A DNA stretch of 64,000 bases from CAWJTV01 sp963845695 (GCA_963845695.1 CAWJTQ010000015.1:169318-233317), one strand, 5' to 3'. Positions 28,622 through 41,114 are shown, numbered from the stretch's first letter. Translations and numbers: made by a program. The notes: generated by a model from the letters alone, not told the origin.

Positions 28622-30517
28622 TCAGTAATAGTAACGTTGAAGCCGTCGGCGATCGCGTTCGAATTCCGCGCGCAGCTCTTGGGTTTTGGCGTCCTGACTG
28701 ACCTCCGCAGGCGCCACGTCCCACCAGGCTCCGCCGCCAGGCAGGAATCGGTGCTTCTCGACTTCTACAACGATCACGCACGTCCGACTCTCAGTGCGAG
28801 CCTCGCGCAGCGCCTGGCGGAGTTGCTCGGGGGTTTCCACGTGCCAGGTCCGGGCGCCGAAGCTCTCGGCGTTCGCGGCCAGGTCGATCGGCAGGTACTC
28901 GCCTTCGAGCCGGTTCGACTTCGGCTCGCGGCGTCGGAACTCGTTGCCGAAGCTGACGCCCGTCCGCCACATCTGGAGCCGTCGGATGCACTGATATCCG
29001 TGGTTCTCGGCCAGGACGATCGTGAGCTTGAGGCCCTCCTGGACCGCGGTCACGATCTCGGTGGGATTCATGAGATAGGTGCCGTCGCCGACGAGGACAA
29101 ACACCTCACCCTCGGGCTGGGCCAGTCGGACGCCCAGTCCGGCCGGGATCTCGTAGCCCATGCACGAGTAGCCGAACTCGATGTGGCAGGTCCGGCCGCC
29201 GGTGGCGTCCCAGAGCTTGAGCAAGTCCCCCGGCGGTCCACCCGCGGCGGCGATGATCGTGTCGCCGGGTTGCGCCTGGTGGTTTAGCGTTCCGATCAGT
29301 TCGCCCTGACTCATCGCCTCGCCTTGGTGATGTGTGTAGACCTCGCTCTGCATTTTCTGGTCCCAGGTCCGGCGGGCGGCGGCGATCTCGTCGAAATAGG
29401 CGGAATGGAGACGCAGGCCGGCGGCAACCGCAGCCTGATGCAGGGCCCTCAGGGCTTCTCGGGCATCGGCGAGGATCGGCAAAGCTCCTTGCTTGTAGGC
29501 ATCATGTCCGCAGACGTTGATGCTGACGAACCGAACCGCCGGGTGCTGGAAGCACGATTGCGAGCCGGTGATGAAGTCGGTCAACCGGGTACCGACACAG
29601 ATCACCAGGTCGGCCTGCGCGACGATCGCGGCCGAGGCGCCCGTCCCCTCCAGGCCGTGGCCGCCGAGCGCCATCGCCGACGCCTCCTTCATCGCGCCTT
29701 TGCCGGCGAAGGTCTCGCTCACGGGGATGCCCAGCGTCTCGGCGACATCCTGAAGCTCGCGCCAGGCTTCGGAGTAATGCACGCCGCCGCCGGCGATGAT
29801 CACCGGCCGCTGGGACTCCGCGAGTAGTCCGACCGCCTCGCGGATCCGCTCGGAATCGGGCGGCCGGCGCTCGATTCGCCATCGTCGCTCGCGGAAGAAG
29901 TGGGCCGGATAGTCATAGGCATGCGACTGAATATCTTGTGGCAGCGCGATCGTGACCGTACCCGTCTCGGCCGGGTCGGTCAGCACGCGCATGGCCTCAG
30001 GCAAGGCGGTCAGGATCTGCTCGGGGCGGGTGATCCGGTCGAAGAACCGGCTGACGGGGCGGAAGCAGTCGTTGACGCTGAGGTCCGCCGAGACGGGATG
30101 CTCGAGCTGCTGCAACACCGGCCCTTGATGCCGGGTCGCGTAATAGTCGGACGGGAACAACAACACCGGCAGGCGGTTGATCGTCGCCGCGGCCGCGCCG
30201 GTGATCATGTTGGTCGAGCCGGGCCCGATCGACGCCGTGCAGGCCAATGTGGCCAGCCGCCGGTTCGCCTTGGCGAAGCCGATCGCCGTGTGGACCATCG
30301 ACTGCTCGTTGCACGGCTGGTAATAGGGCAGGTCCCGGCCGCACTCCTCCAGCGCCTGCCCCATGCCGCAGACGTTGCCGTGGCCGAAGATGCCGAACAT
30401 CGCGGGGATCAGGCGGCGTGTCCGCCCGTCGCGTTCGCTGTATTGTGATTGAAGGTACTTCACCACCGCCTGCGACATCGTGAGGCGGATCGTTTGGGGG
30501 TTGGAAGAGGTGTTCAT
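28622..30517 (-). CDS. iolD: IolD-type ThDP-dependent trihydroxycyclohexanedione hydrolase
   Basis: 631 aa. The start at 30517 (MNTSSNPQTIRLTMSQAVVK) has GGAG upstream. The three ThDP-enzyme domains are visible: N-terminal with the catalytic Glu region (CNEQSMVHTAIGFAKANRRL), a central domain, and the C-terminal cofactor site (LVGDGTYLMNPTEIVTAVQE with GDG..N). The N-terminal RLTMSQAVVKYLQSQY..DG is the usual IolD opening. IolD opens the ring of 3D-(3,5/4)-trihydroxycyclohexane-1,2-dione to 5-deoxy-glucuronate in inositol catabolism. IolG, IolB, IolC and IolJ are not seen in the window. Confidence 0.87.
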   Translation of the reverse strand: MNTSSNPQTIRLTMSQAVVKYLQSQYSERDGRTRRLIPAMFGIFGHGNVCGMGQALEECGRDLPYYQPCNEQSMVHTAIGFAKANRRLATLACTASIGPGSTNMITGAAAATINRLPVLLFPSDYYATRHQGPVLQQLEHPVSADLSVNDCFRPVSRFFDRITRPEQILTALPEAMRVLTDPAETGTVTIALPQDIQSHAYDYPAHFFRERRWRIERRPPDSERIREAVGLLAESQRPVIIAGGGVHYSEAWRELQDVAETLGIPVSETFAGKGAMKEASAMALGGHGLEGTGASAAIVAQADLVICVGTRLTDFITGSQSCFQHPAVRFVSINVCGHDAYKQGALPILADAREALRALHQAAVAAGLRLHSAYFDEIAAARRTWDQKMQSEVYTHHQGEAMSQGELIGTLNHQAQPGDTIIAAAGGPPGDLLKLWDATGGRTCHIEFGYSCMGYEIPAGLGVRLAQPEGEVFVLVGDGTYLMNPTEIVTAVQEGLKLTIVLAENHGYQCIRRLQMWRTGVSFGNEFRRREPKSNRLEGEYLPIDLAANAESFGARTWHVETPEQLRQALREARTESRTCVIVVEVEKHRFLPGGGAWWDVAPAEVSQDAKTQELRAEFERDRRRLQRYYY

Positions 30518-30555
30518 GGTCTGGTGCTCCGTTTGCCGTCTGGGGCGTGGGCTGT

Positions 30556-30656
30556 GTAGGGTGGGTCGAACGCCGCATCGCGGCATGAGGCCCACCGTAA
30601 TCCTCGGCGAGGTTGGTGGGCCTCACCTCGATGAATCGAGGCTCGACCCACCCTAC
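30556..30656. repeat. Palindromic element, TAGGGTGGGTCGA family
   Basis: The left end GTAGGGTGGGTCGA is mirrored by TCGACCCACCCTAC at the right end. Inner parts (GAGGCCCACC / GGTGGGCCTC) pair as well. It separates the iolD-like gene from the enolase-superfamily gene. Confidence 0.75.
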
Positions 30657-30661
30657 ATAGA

Positions 30662-31871
30662 CTACGTAGACTTCTCGCGCGTCGATTCATCGGAAACCCG
30701 CTGGATCAGGTCAGGTCGAGCCAGCACATCGGGCCGCAGCTTCACCCCGAGGCCCGGACCCAATTCGAACGTGGCCCGACCTTCATGGATCGGCAAGAGG
30801 CCGGTCGAGCAGCTCCAGGTAATACCCTTCATAAAAGCCCCGCACCGTCTCCTGGATCATGACGTTCTGCACCGCGGCGCAGAGGTGCAGCGACGCGAAC
30901 ACGTTGATCGGCCCGGTGCAATCGTGCGGGGTGATGGAAAGGTGATAGGTATCGGCCAGGGTGGCGATCTTGAGGCCCTCGCTGATTCCCCCGGTCCAGG
31001 TCACGTCCAGCATGACGATGTGCGCGGCCTGCCGCTGGAGGATCTCGCGATAGGCGTATCGGGTCATCCGGCGCTCGCTCACGGCCTGCGGGATGCGGGT
31101 CTCGTGCACCAGGCGCGCCAGGTCATCGGCACTGTCGGGCTGGATGATGTCTTCCATCCAGACCACGTCATACGGCTCGAGGGCCCGGGCGATGCGCAGG
31201 GCACAGTTCAGGTCCCAGCGCGAGTGGCCCTCGATGGCGATCTGCATCCGGTCGCCGACGGTCTCGCGGATCTCCTTGATCACCCATAAACCGGCGTGCA
31301 GGTCGTCCGGCGAGAGGGTATTCCCGGGCGGACCGACGGCGGCCCAGCCGGCTGGGCCGGTGTCGTGCGCCAGTCGTAACTGCGGGGCGAACCGGTCCCA
31401 AGGCCAGACCTTCATCTGCCGGATGCCTTGGTCCAGCAGCGACCGCGCCAGCTCGCCGGGCCGCTCGATGAACGCGTCTTGATCGGCGTACTTCGGCGTG
31501 TTGACGCAGGTGTTGTAGATCGGGATCGACTCCCGACATCGCCCGCCGATCAGGTTATAGATCGGCTGGCTCACGTGCTGACCGAATAGGTCCCAGAGTG
31601 CGATATCCAGGGCCGAGAGCGCGCGCATCTCGGCCCCGGCGTGGCCGAAGAAGTTGGCGTAGGCGAAGAAGGTCTGCCAGTGCCGCTCGCGATCGAAGGC
31701 CGATTGACCGAGTAGCAGAGGCGCGACGTAATCGTGAATGACCGCCTCGACGGCACCGGGCACGTGGTAAGTCTCGCCCAGCCCGACCAGTCCGTCGGAC
31801 GTGTGGATCTGCACCCAGATCAATTGGGGGTGCTCGGGGAGCCGGATGGTTTCGAGCCGCGTGATCTTCAT
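30662..31871 (-). CDS. Enolase-superfamily enzyme (mandelate racemase/muconate lactonising type), frameshifted near the end
   Basis: About 402 aa if repaired. AGGAGG precedes the ATG, which overlaps the aldolase stop (ATGA). The capping domain MKITRLETIRLPEHPQLIWV is followed by the barrel. Candidate catalytic and metal residues are in RQMKVWPWD, AIEGHSRWD, VWMEDII, SERR and SITPHDCTGP. The visible frame stops at 30783 after DRPLADP, but the adjacent frame supplies the expected C-terminus (IHEGRATFELGPGLGVKLRP), so an extra T near 30795 is likely. It is probably a sugar-acid dehydratase or racemase acting with the neighbouring aldolase. Confidence 0.8.
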
Positions 31872-32665
31872 GGTGCCTCCTGACGAGGTCCGATCGGCTC
31901 GCGGACGTGGCCGATCGCCTGGGCTGCCGCCCGGAGTATCAGGCTGAGATCGCCGCCCATCGACAGCCAGTTTACGCCGCGCGCGACCCAGTCTGCCAGG
32001 ATCTCGGGATCGTCGCCAACGCTGGTCCCGACCGGGATGCCGACAGCTCGGCATCGGGCGATCACCGAATCGATGGCGCGGAGCACGTCCGGGTGCCGTG
32101 GCTGGCCGGTGAACCCCATCGAGCCGGCCAGGTCGTTGGGGCCGAAGGCAATGCTCGCCAATCCCGGCACGGCGAGGATCTGATCGATGTTCGCGACGGC
32201 GTCAACGTGTTCGATCTGGACGATCGGAAAGACCCGCGCATTGGCCTCGCGACAGAATTCGGGACCGCCCAGCCGGCCGTATTGCGAGGGCCGGCGCGGG
32301 CCGAACCCGCGGATGCCCTCCGGCGGATAGAGGCACGCGGCCACGGCGCGGCGGACGTCGTCCGCCGTGCGGACCATCGGCACGATCACTCCCGCCGCGC
32401 CCAGGTCCAGCACCGGCTTGATCAGCACCGGATCGTTCCACGCAACGCGGACCAAAGAGGCCGCGCCCGTCGACCGGGTCGCCATGACGTGCCTCTGAAC
32501 CACCTCCAGGCTCAGGACGCTGTGCTCCATGTCGATCCAAAAGAAATCGAAGAGCGGGCCGAGTGCCTCGGTGATGGTCGGATCGGTCAGCGAGATGACC
32601 GTGCCCAGGCAAAGCTGTCCTCGGCGAAGTTTTTCGCGGAACGCGTCGGCATGGTCCCAGGACAT
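31868..32665 (-). CDS. HpcH/HpaI-type class II pyruvate aldolase
   Basis: 265 aa, typical length. Family motifs: FFWIDMEHSVLSLEVVQRHV, SLVRVAWNDPVLIKPVLDLG (Arg for substrate), GAAGVIVPMVRTADDVRRAV, FPIVQIEHVDAVANID (metal Glu) and FGPNDLAGSMG (metal Asp). These enzymes cleave 2-keto-3-deoxy acids to pyruvate and an aldehyde. Its stop overlaps the start of the enolase-superfamily gene, so a dehydratase-then-aldolase step is plausible. Confidence 0.88.
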   Translation of the reverse strand: MSWDHADAFREKLRRGQLCLGTVISLTDPTITEALGPLFDFFWIDMEHSVLSLEVVQRHVMATRSTGAASLVRVAWNDPVLIKPVLDLGAAGVIVPMVRTADDVRRAVAACLYPPEGIRGFGPRRPSQYGRLGGPEFCREANARVFPIVQIEHVDAVANIDQILAVPGLASIAFGPNDLAGSMGFTGQPRHPDVLRAIDSVIARCRAVGIPVGTSVGDDPEILADWVARGVNWLSMGGDLSLILRAAAQAIGHVREPIGPRQEAP

Positions 32666-32715
32666 GAGATGGACTCCTTTCGAAGGCTCGCCAGACGGAG
32701 CCGACTCCTACATCG

Positions 32716-34438
32716 TCAATACAGCGCAAGAGCCCGACCATGGCCGCCGTGACCGCCGTGGATCTTCACCGCGGCGAACAAGAAATACGCCCCTTGGGGC
32801 ATCCGCGCGACGTCGGTCAAGTATTCGACGCCAACCATCCCACGGCTGCCGAGTGCCCAGTAGGTCATGAGCGCGCGCTTGGGTTCGACGCCGCCCAGTG
32901 TCGGGGCGTCGGTGGCCACGCAGCGGATTCCTTTCTTCGCCAGGTAGACGATCGCCTCGGGACCAGGCGCCGGCCAGCCTTCGCTCCGGCCGTTGAGCGG
33001 GTCGTCCAGACAGGCCTTACCCGCGGGAAGCGGCTTGAAGAATCGGTCGCTCCAGCCGCTCCGGAAGATGACGATCTCTCCCGGGTTCAGCTCGCCGTGC
33101 TGGACCTCGTCGCGACGGATCAGCTCGACAGTGATCTCCGGCGAGGCCGGCCACTTCGCCTTGTTCGTCGTGCCGAGGAGTGGGGTGACGTCGATGACCC
33201 GCGTCGGGCCGCAGGTCTGCGCGATCGGGACCTTGTCGGTCGTCACGTCGCTGGTGCCGCGCGGGCCGTACTTCACCTCGTACTCGGCCAGCCACGCTTT
33301 CACTTCGGGCGCGTACGTCGCGTTGTCGAAGCCGGATGGGGGCAAACTATAGGCGGGCGGGACCAGATGCGTGCCGGCCTGGCCGTCGAGCATGTGCATC
33401 TCGAAGGGCGATCTCGTGTTCGGGTTCATGCCCCATCGGATCGTCGTGAAGAGCTGGCGGTGGTTGCCCACCCCGCGGCCCGGCCAGGAGACGGGCAAGT
33501 CGTCGGCCAGTGCAACCGAGAGGTCCACAACGTTCCGCTTGCGGGCTGAGTCGATCAAGCGGCGGGCGAGCGGGTCGCCGACGACGGCGAAAGCCCGCAG
33601 CTCGCTGTAGATGCCACCCGCGTACTTGGGGCCGAGCATGCAATAGAACGCGCCGGTCGTCGGGAGCTGGCCCAGGCCGGTAGTGCTCTCGGCCCAGATC
33701 ATGCCGTGCTTGAGACCGGCGAAGTGGGTCGGCTCGCCGAGGTCGGGGATCGGCCCCATGCTGGTGCTGTCGATGCCCAGCGTCATGACCTTGCGGCTGG
33801 CGAGGTATTCCATGCAGTCCGGATCGGGGCCCGGCCAGGCCGGCGTCTTGCCTTCGAGGGGGTCGGAGCCATAGCGGCGACCCTCCGGCAACGGTTTGTA
33901 GAACCGGTCGCTGTATCCGCTGAAGAACAACACCACGTCGCCCGGACCAAGCGGCCGATGCGCTTTCTCCCAGGCGATGACGCGCTCCTTGCCGATCAAG
34001 GGGCTGTGGCCCGGCGATGCCGCCTCGACCAGATCCCGGCAATCGATGACGCAGGCCTGCGCCACCGAACTGCCAGGCTGGAACCACGTCCGTATAGGAC
34101 CGGCCGAACGAGCCGGCGTTGGGCAGTCCGGAATCGGCCGGCGTGACCGAGTGCGGCGGGACGTCGAGCTGCGTCCCTGTGTTCCCATCAATGATCACGA
34201 TGTCGCTGTGATACGGGCTGAGCGGCCCGATGCGCTCCTCGGCGTTGAGCTGGAACCGCGGAAAGGTCGGCCAGGTGCACGGGTACTCGGCCGACACCAG
34301 CAGCGAGAGGTCGACGAACCGCGGAGGTTGCTCCGCGACGGCGTTTGTTGAGAGGCGGCCAATCGCCGCGAGGCTGAGCACGGCGCATGCGGCCAGGGTG
34401 CCGATCGGAGACCCCACCCGGAAGAGATGTCTTGCCAC
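32716..34438 (-). CDS. Exported double cyclase-fold protein (kynurenine-formamidase superfamily), one frameshift
   Basis: About 573 aa if repaired. A signal peptide opens it (SPIGTLAACAVLSLAAIGRL). Two tandem cyclase (PF04199-type) domains follow, opening with FVDLSLLVSAEYPCTWP and VVDLSVALADDLPVSWPG. The frame changes near 34090 (PAWQFGG to PGSSVAQACVIDCRDLV). The canonical metal motif HxGTHxDxPxH is altered in both domains, to NTGTQLDVPPH in the first and QAGTHLVPPAY in the second, so classical formamidase activity is doubtful. It is the first gene of the catabolic run, 51 bases before the aldolase. Confidence 0.78.
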
Positions 34439-34605
34439 GGTTCGGGTCCTTTCTGCGTCGAAGCCAGCGCCGTTCGGATGTGCGGAGACGAAGAAGACGC
34501 GCAGTGATCCCCGCCCGCCGTCGCACGATATCTCGGCAGCGTACTACGCAAGGATGCGCTGCACAACCCTCCGGAGCATGTCCGCCGGATTGGGAGTGGC
34601 TGAAA

Positions 34606-35715
34606 CTACCGCTCCGCTCCCGCTTGCCTGAGAACGCTGACGACCATGTCGTGTCCTTCCCGGATCGCCCAGGCCAGGGGAGTCAGAGCGTCCTTGCCGA
34701 TCGCGTGAAGATCGGCACCACGGTCGATCAAGAGCTGAACGACCTCGGCATGACCATGCCGGGCGGCCTCCGCCAGGAGCGTATGGTCGTCAGACCATTC
34801 GCAAAGGTGGACGGCGCCACGATCGAGCAACAGGCGGACGATCGAGGTATTTCCTTTCGCCGCCGCGAGCATCGCGAAACGAACGTAGCCCTCGGTCAGT
34901 TCTTCCACGTTCGTGACGTCACGGAGCTTCTCCTCCAGGGCTTCGACGTCATTCTTGACGATGGCATCGAGGATGGTTCGCTCAGCCCCGCGCGCTCGTA
35001 GCAAGGCATAAACCGCGTCCCGGCCTTCCATCACGGCATGAGAGAGGGCGCTCTGACCTGCCCAGTCCTCGGCGTTGATCTCCGCACCACGATCGAGAAG
35101 GCACGAGACGACCTCGATTCGGCCGTAGTGAGCCGCAAACATCAGGGCTCGCCCTCCCAGGTCGTCCGTCGCTTCGATATCGGCCCCGCGATCGAGCAGC
35201 AGTTTGACGATGTCGAGGTAACCGAGTTCCGCCGCGATCTTGATCAGAGGGCCTTCATAGAGATCTCGGCCGGTGTTCGGATCGGCGCCTTGGTTGAGCC
35301 GGGAACGGGCGAGTTGGACATCGTTCAAGAGAACGGCCTCGCGAAGGCAGAATTGTCCTCCCGCGGCCTGGAGCATCTGGAGCGGCCGGGGATCGGGCTC
35401 GGAAATCCGATAATAGTCATCCCAGGTCCGAGAGCCGATGAGAGCGACCGTCATGGCCGAATGGCCGAGAGAGTTCTCGGGACCCAGAACGGCCCCGTGA
35501 TCGAGAAGCCACTGGATCATTTCGAGCCGGCCATTCCTGACCGCCAGCATCAAACCGGTCGTACCGATCGAATCCCGGGCGTTGACAACAGCCCCTTGTT
35601 TGAGCAACTCGGAGGCTCCGGCGACGTCACCTTGCTCGGTCGCTTGGAACCACTTTCTATTCAAAGGCGATATATGCATAGAATCGTAATTTGCTTGAGC
35701 GAGCGCGACGCCCAT
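34606..35715 (-). CDS. Ankyrin-repeat protein
   Basis: 369 aa built of about nine ankyrin repeats. Clear ones are NARDSIGTTGLMLAVRNGRL, EGPLIKIAAELGYLDIVKLL, GGRALMFAAHYGRIEVVSCL, GQSALSHAVMEGRDAVYALL, DHTLLAEAARHGHAEVVQLL and ALTPLAWAIREGHDMVVSVL. The ATG at 35715 or a later one in MHISPLNRKW may be the start; no signal peptide is clear. It presumably binds a protein partner. It follows the DUF1501 gene on the same strand with only five bases between. Confidence 0.85.
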   Translation of the reverse strand: MGVALAQANYDSMHISPLNRKWFQATEQGDVAGASELLKQGAVVNARDSIGTTGLMLAVRNGRLEMIQWLLDHGAVLGPENSLGHSAMTVALIGSRTWDDYYRISEPDPRPLQMLQAAGGQFCLREAVLLNDVQLARSRLNQGADPNTGRDLYEGPLIKIAAELGYLDIVKLLLDRGADIEATDDLGGRALMFAAHYGRIEVVSCLLDRGAEINAEDWAGQSALSHAVMEGRDAVYALLRARGAERTILDAIVKNDVEALEEKLRDVTNVEELTEGYVRFAMLAAAKGNTSIVRLLLDRGAVHLCEWSDDHTLLAEAARHGHAEVVQLLIDRGADLHAIGKDALTPLAWAIREGHDMVVSVLRQAGAER

Positions 35716-35720
35716 AAGGG

Positions 35721-37120
<1,400 letters not shown>

Positions 37121-37138
37121 GATGCCCTCCTGCCCGTG

Positions 37139-40100
37139 TCAATCGAGGTACAGGAATTCGTTACTACTCACGATCATCTGGCAATAGCGTTCCCAGGGAT
37201 CGACGTCCCGGTCCGGCGCCAGCAGTTGCTTGCCCAGTTCGACCTCGGGCGGAGACGGCGGACGGCCCAGGGCGATGAGGTAGAGCCGTCGGATGCGCGC
37301 GGTGAGATCTCCGGGCATCTCGCGAGCCACCCGCGTGGCCAGGGCCCGGGCCAGTTCGCTCACGAACGGGTCGTTGAGGAAGTAGAGGGCCTGAGGCGCG
37401 ACAATCGATTGCCCGCGCTGGGCGACGATCGAGCCCGGGTCGGCGCGATCGAACAAGCGGCCGAAGTCGGACGGAGCTTGGACCGGTGCGAACCGATATC
37501 AGGTACAGGGTCCGCCGGGGCACGGCGAGCTCGGCGAAGGCGGGCCCTCCGCGCCGGGCGTCGAGCCGGCCGGCCACGGCCAGGAGGCTATCGCGGATGG
37601 CTTCCGCATCGAGCCGACGCCGGTCCATCCGGCCGAACCGGCGGTTCTCCGGGTCTTTGGCGAGGTGATCGGCATCCACGCGACTGCTCTGCTGATAGGT
37701 CGCCGACAACATGATGAGCCGGTGCATCGCTTTCAAGGACCAGCCTGACTGTACGAACCGCGCGGCCAGGAAATCCAGCAATTCGGGGTGCGAAGGCCGG
37801 TCGCCGCGCTGGCCGAAGTCGTTGGCGGTGCGGATCAGTCCCTCGCCGAAGTGATGCTGCCAGATCCGATTGACCATGACGCGCACCGTCAGGGGATGAT
37901 CGGGCCGTGTCAGCCATTCAGCCAGTTGCCGACGCCCGCTGCCCTCGGTGATCCGCACCGGGCGACCGCCGGTCAGCACCAGCGGAAAGCCCCGCGGTAC
38001 GGTCTTGCCAGCTCTCTTGTGATTCCCGCGCAGGAAGACCTGCGCATCCTTGAAGCCCTCGTGTCGCGTGCCCTTGGGGCCGCCCTCGCGCACGACGACC
38101 GCCTGGGGTACCTCCAGCGGGGCCTTGCGCTTGAGAACATCCAGCTCATGCTTAAGGCCGGCCAGTCGCGCCTGGTCTTCGGCGGGGAGCAGCGCCTTGC
38201 GAGCATCCGTCGGCAACCAGAACGGCCCCCGGGCGGACATCAGCTCGTCGAACAGCTCGTTGAGCGGGTCGCGCAGGGTCGATTTCGGGTCGGTCGGTTC
38301 GAACCAGGTCCGCCGCAGTTCGGTCTCGATTCGCTGGCGCACGGCGTCGTCCAGTTGGCGTTGATAGACGCGAATCTCCGCGACATCGCCGCGAAACCGA
38401 GGACTGCTCCCGGAGCCCGGCCCACCCAGATGCAGGGCGAGGATCCTCGGGTCGGACGACACAGTCACGATGCCCTTGCTCGAACCGGCTGCCACTCCGT
38501 CGCGATGCAACGTCGTACCGTTCGGGCCCCAGGTGACGCAGACGATTTCGAATCCCTTCGTCGGGCGCGCATCGACCAGGTCCCCGGCCTGTCCATGGTT
38601 TCGCAGGATCGCACGCAAAGCGCCACCCGGTTCGGGCATCAGGCTCAAACCGTGCTTTCCGACGTCAGAGTCTTCCCAGCCGAGCAGGCGTTGCCCGGCG
38701 GCGCCTGTCTTCGCGGACTGGAAAACGACGAACAGACTGCCGATGGACGGAACGAGGCGCCGCGATTCGAGCAGGGCCTGGCCGTCGAACCGTAGCACGT
38801 CTTTGGGGTGACCGTTGATCGTGACTTTTGTCCTGACGGGTCCTTTGCCGGAGCCCACCGGCCTCGCGTCCGCGGGCAGGCCGGATCGATTGGGCCACAG
38901 CAGGACGCGAGCTTCGGAATCGGTGAGCAGATACGGATCGTCGGCTCGAACGCGGAGTACGCAGTCACGAGCCACGCTTGCTTCTTCAGACGATTGAGTG
39001 GACGCGGTCTCCCGTCGCTTGGACAGCGCTGCGAGAGATTGCTGAAGTTCGGCGGCAGACTGGATCAGAGCGGGCCCGACCAGCTTCCCGGCCGACGCAT
39101 GGCACAGGGTCGGATGACGGCCGACCGACGACGGCTCCGCGACCCGGCCGAGATAATCGACCCACGCTCGCAGCAAGCCCTCGTGGAGCGTGCGATGGCG
39201 CGCCAGCTCTCCCAGGGAGATCTTCGCCGAACCTCTCTTGGAATTCCGGTAGTCACAAGCCGCTACGAGGTACCGCGCAGTGTCTCCCGTGATCCGTGAT
39301 TTCAGATGAGCGATGTACGCGCGGTCGACCGAGTCGGGTAATTGCTGCTCGAGCTCGGCCCGTCGCCGCGTGTCGGCAGCGTCCCGCGCTCGGAGCCTCG
39401 CTAGCTCATCCTGAGCCAGGAGCGGCGCGCGCACCAGTGGGGTGTTGCCCGGCACAGGGCCGGGTATCAGGCTGGTGCTGAAGAAGATGCCGGCCAGGGC
39501 GTAATAGTCGTCGGTGGAGATCGGGTCGAACTTGTGGTCGTGGCATCGGGCGCAGGCGATGGTCAGCCCGAGGAAGGCCCGGCCGACGACGTCGATCTCG
39601 TCGTTGACGTAGTCGGCGATCATCTGGTCCTTGTCAACGTCGCCGGGCACGAAGTCCGCGATCGCCAGCAGGCCCGTGGCGACGAGCCCATCGGCGTTGA
39701 TGCCGCCGGGCCGGGGTGGCGGCAGCAAGTCACCGGCGATCTGGTAGCGGACGAACTCCGCATACGACAGGTCGCGGTTGAAGGCGTCGACGACCCAATC
39801 CCGATAGCGCCAGGCCTCGCGGAAGTCGCTCTCCGCGGGCAACTGGATCAGGTCGCGGGCGTCGGCGTAGCGGACGACGTCGAGCCAGTGGCGCGCCCAG
39901 GCGCTCGCCGTAGGCCGGCGAGGCGAGCAGTCGATCCACGACCCTGGCGAAGGCGTCGGGCGAGTCGTCAGCGAGGAAGGCATCGACCTCTTCCGGCATG
40001 GGCGGCAGTCCCGTGAGGTCGAACGTCGCGCGGCGCAGGAGCGTGCGCCGGTCGGCCGGCCGGGCCGGCGTCATCCCCTTCGCCTCGAGCCCGGCCAGGA

Positions 40101-40650
40101 TGAAGCGGTCGATCTCGGAGCGCGGCCAGGCCGTGTCCTTGACCGCGGGAGGCGTCACGGCCCGGACTGGCTGGAAGGACCACCAGGGCTGCGATGCTTT
40201 GGGAGTCCGCGGTGTCTCGGCGGGACCGCGAGATCCGGCATGCGCCTCGGGCCAGGGAACGCCCAGGTCGATCCAGCGCTTCAGGCGGTTGATCTCGCCC
40301 TCGGACAGCTTCCCCTTGGGCGGCATCTTCAGATCGCCGTGATGCTCGACCGCCGCGACGATCAGGCTCTCCCCGGCCTTGCCAGGCACGACCGCCGGGC
40401 CGCTGTCGCCGCCCTTGAGGACGAGGTCACGCCCGGTAAGACTCAGGCCGGCGCGCGGCTTGGTCCCTCCGTGGCACTTCTGACACTTCTCGACCAGGAG
40501 CGGACGGATCTCCTTCTCGAAGAACTCCTCGGTGGCGGGGGCGTCCGCGACGACGCCGGCTGCGGAATCGTGAGACGTCCAGCCGATCGCTATGATGAGG
40601 GCCGCGAGCGCTCCTCGTGTACGTTCGCTGCGTCGATGAGTGAAGATCAT
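37139..40650 (-). CDS. PSD1/DUF1549-DUF1553 cytochrome protein with a LamG-like insert (two frameshifts)
   Basis: About 1170 aa if repaired. Order: signal peptide; a planctomycete cytochrome C domain with CQKCH (56-60) and DLKMPPKGKLSEGEINRLKRWID; DUF1549 (SEIDRFILAGLEAKGMTPAR; HWLDVVRYADARDL; CARCHDHKFDPISTDDYYAL); a concanavalin/LamG-like middle part (SIGSLFVVFQSAKTGAAGQR); and DUF1553 (LAEWLTRPDHPLTVRVMVNR through ALYFLNDPFVSELARALATR). Breaks are near 39900 (GAGCGCCTGGGC, one extra C) and near 37470. These pairs are thought to act outside the cytoplasm in polysaccharide breakdown; the exact chemistry is not known. Confidence 0.87.
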
Positions 40651-41114
40651 CCGCCAGGACCTCCTGAGCAGGGACGGGCCTTGAGCCCGAATCGGAACGA
40701 TCCTCGACTGACCTTCTCTTCCCAGACGTCCACTTCCTCAATTTGCCAGCGTCCCTCCATTCGAGTCCAGAGATAACGGCCCCGTCGGGTCACCTTCCAC
40801 GTGAAATGAACCACGAAGAACGCCGTCGCCTCCGCGGAGCCGGTCCCCTCGAGGATCTCGGTGGCCCGGCCATCAGTGACCTCGAGATGCTCGCGCACAT
40901 ACGAGGAATGGACCCGGTTAAATCGACGAAACTGGGCCTGCACATCGCGCATGAGCTGATCCCGGCCGATGACCCGACCGTCACGCTGGCGATAGCGGAG
41001 TCCGGGAGCAAAGACGCTCGTGTACGTAGCCAGATCCTTCCGCTCGAAGGCGGCCTTCGCCTCGGCGTGCAGGGCGTCCAGCTCGGAGGCGTATCTCGAA
41101 TCCTCGTCCCCCAT
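40647..41114 (-). CDS. SnoaL-like / DUF4440 protein
   Basis: 155 aa. The start at 41114 (MGDEDSRYASELDALHAEAK) follows GGAGG. The cone-shaped NTF2-like fold shows in AAFERKDLATYTSVFAPGL, VIGRDQLMRDVQAQFRRF and WTRMEGRWQIEEVDVWEE. It overlaps the start of the DUF1549/DUF1553 gene by four bases and is therefore probably its upstream operon partner. The role is unknown. Confidence 0.72.
   Translation of the reverse strand: MGDEDSRYASELDALHAEAKAAFERKDLATYTSVFAPGLRYRQRDGRVIGRDQLMRDVQAQFRRFNRVHSSYVREHLEVTDGRATEILEGTGSAEATAFFVVHFTWKVTRRGRYLWTRMEGRWQIEEVDVWEEKVSRGSFRFGLKARPCSGGPGG

Noticed and set aside
28616..30448. Plus-strand ORFs opposite iolD
   Set aside because: They are shadow frames without motifs; the minus strand encodes a full ThDP enzyme.
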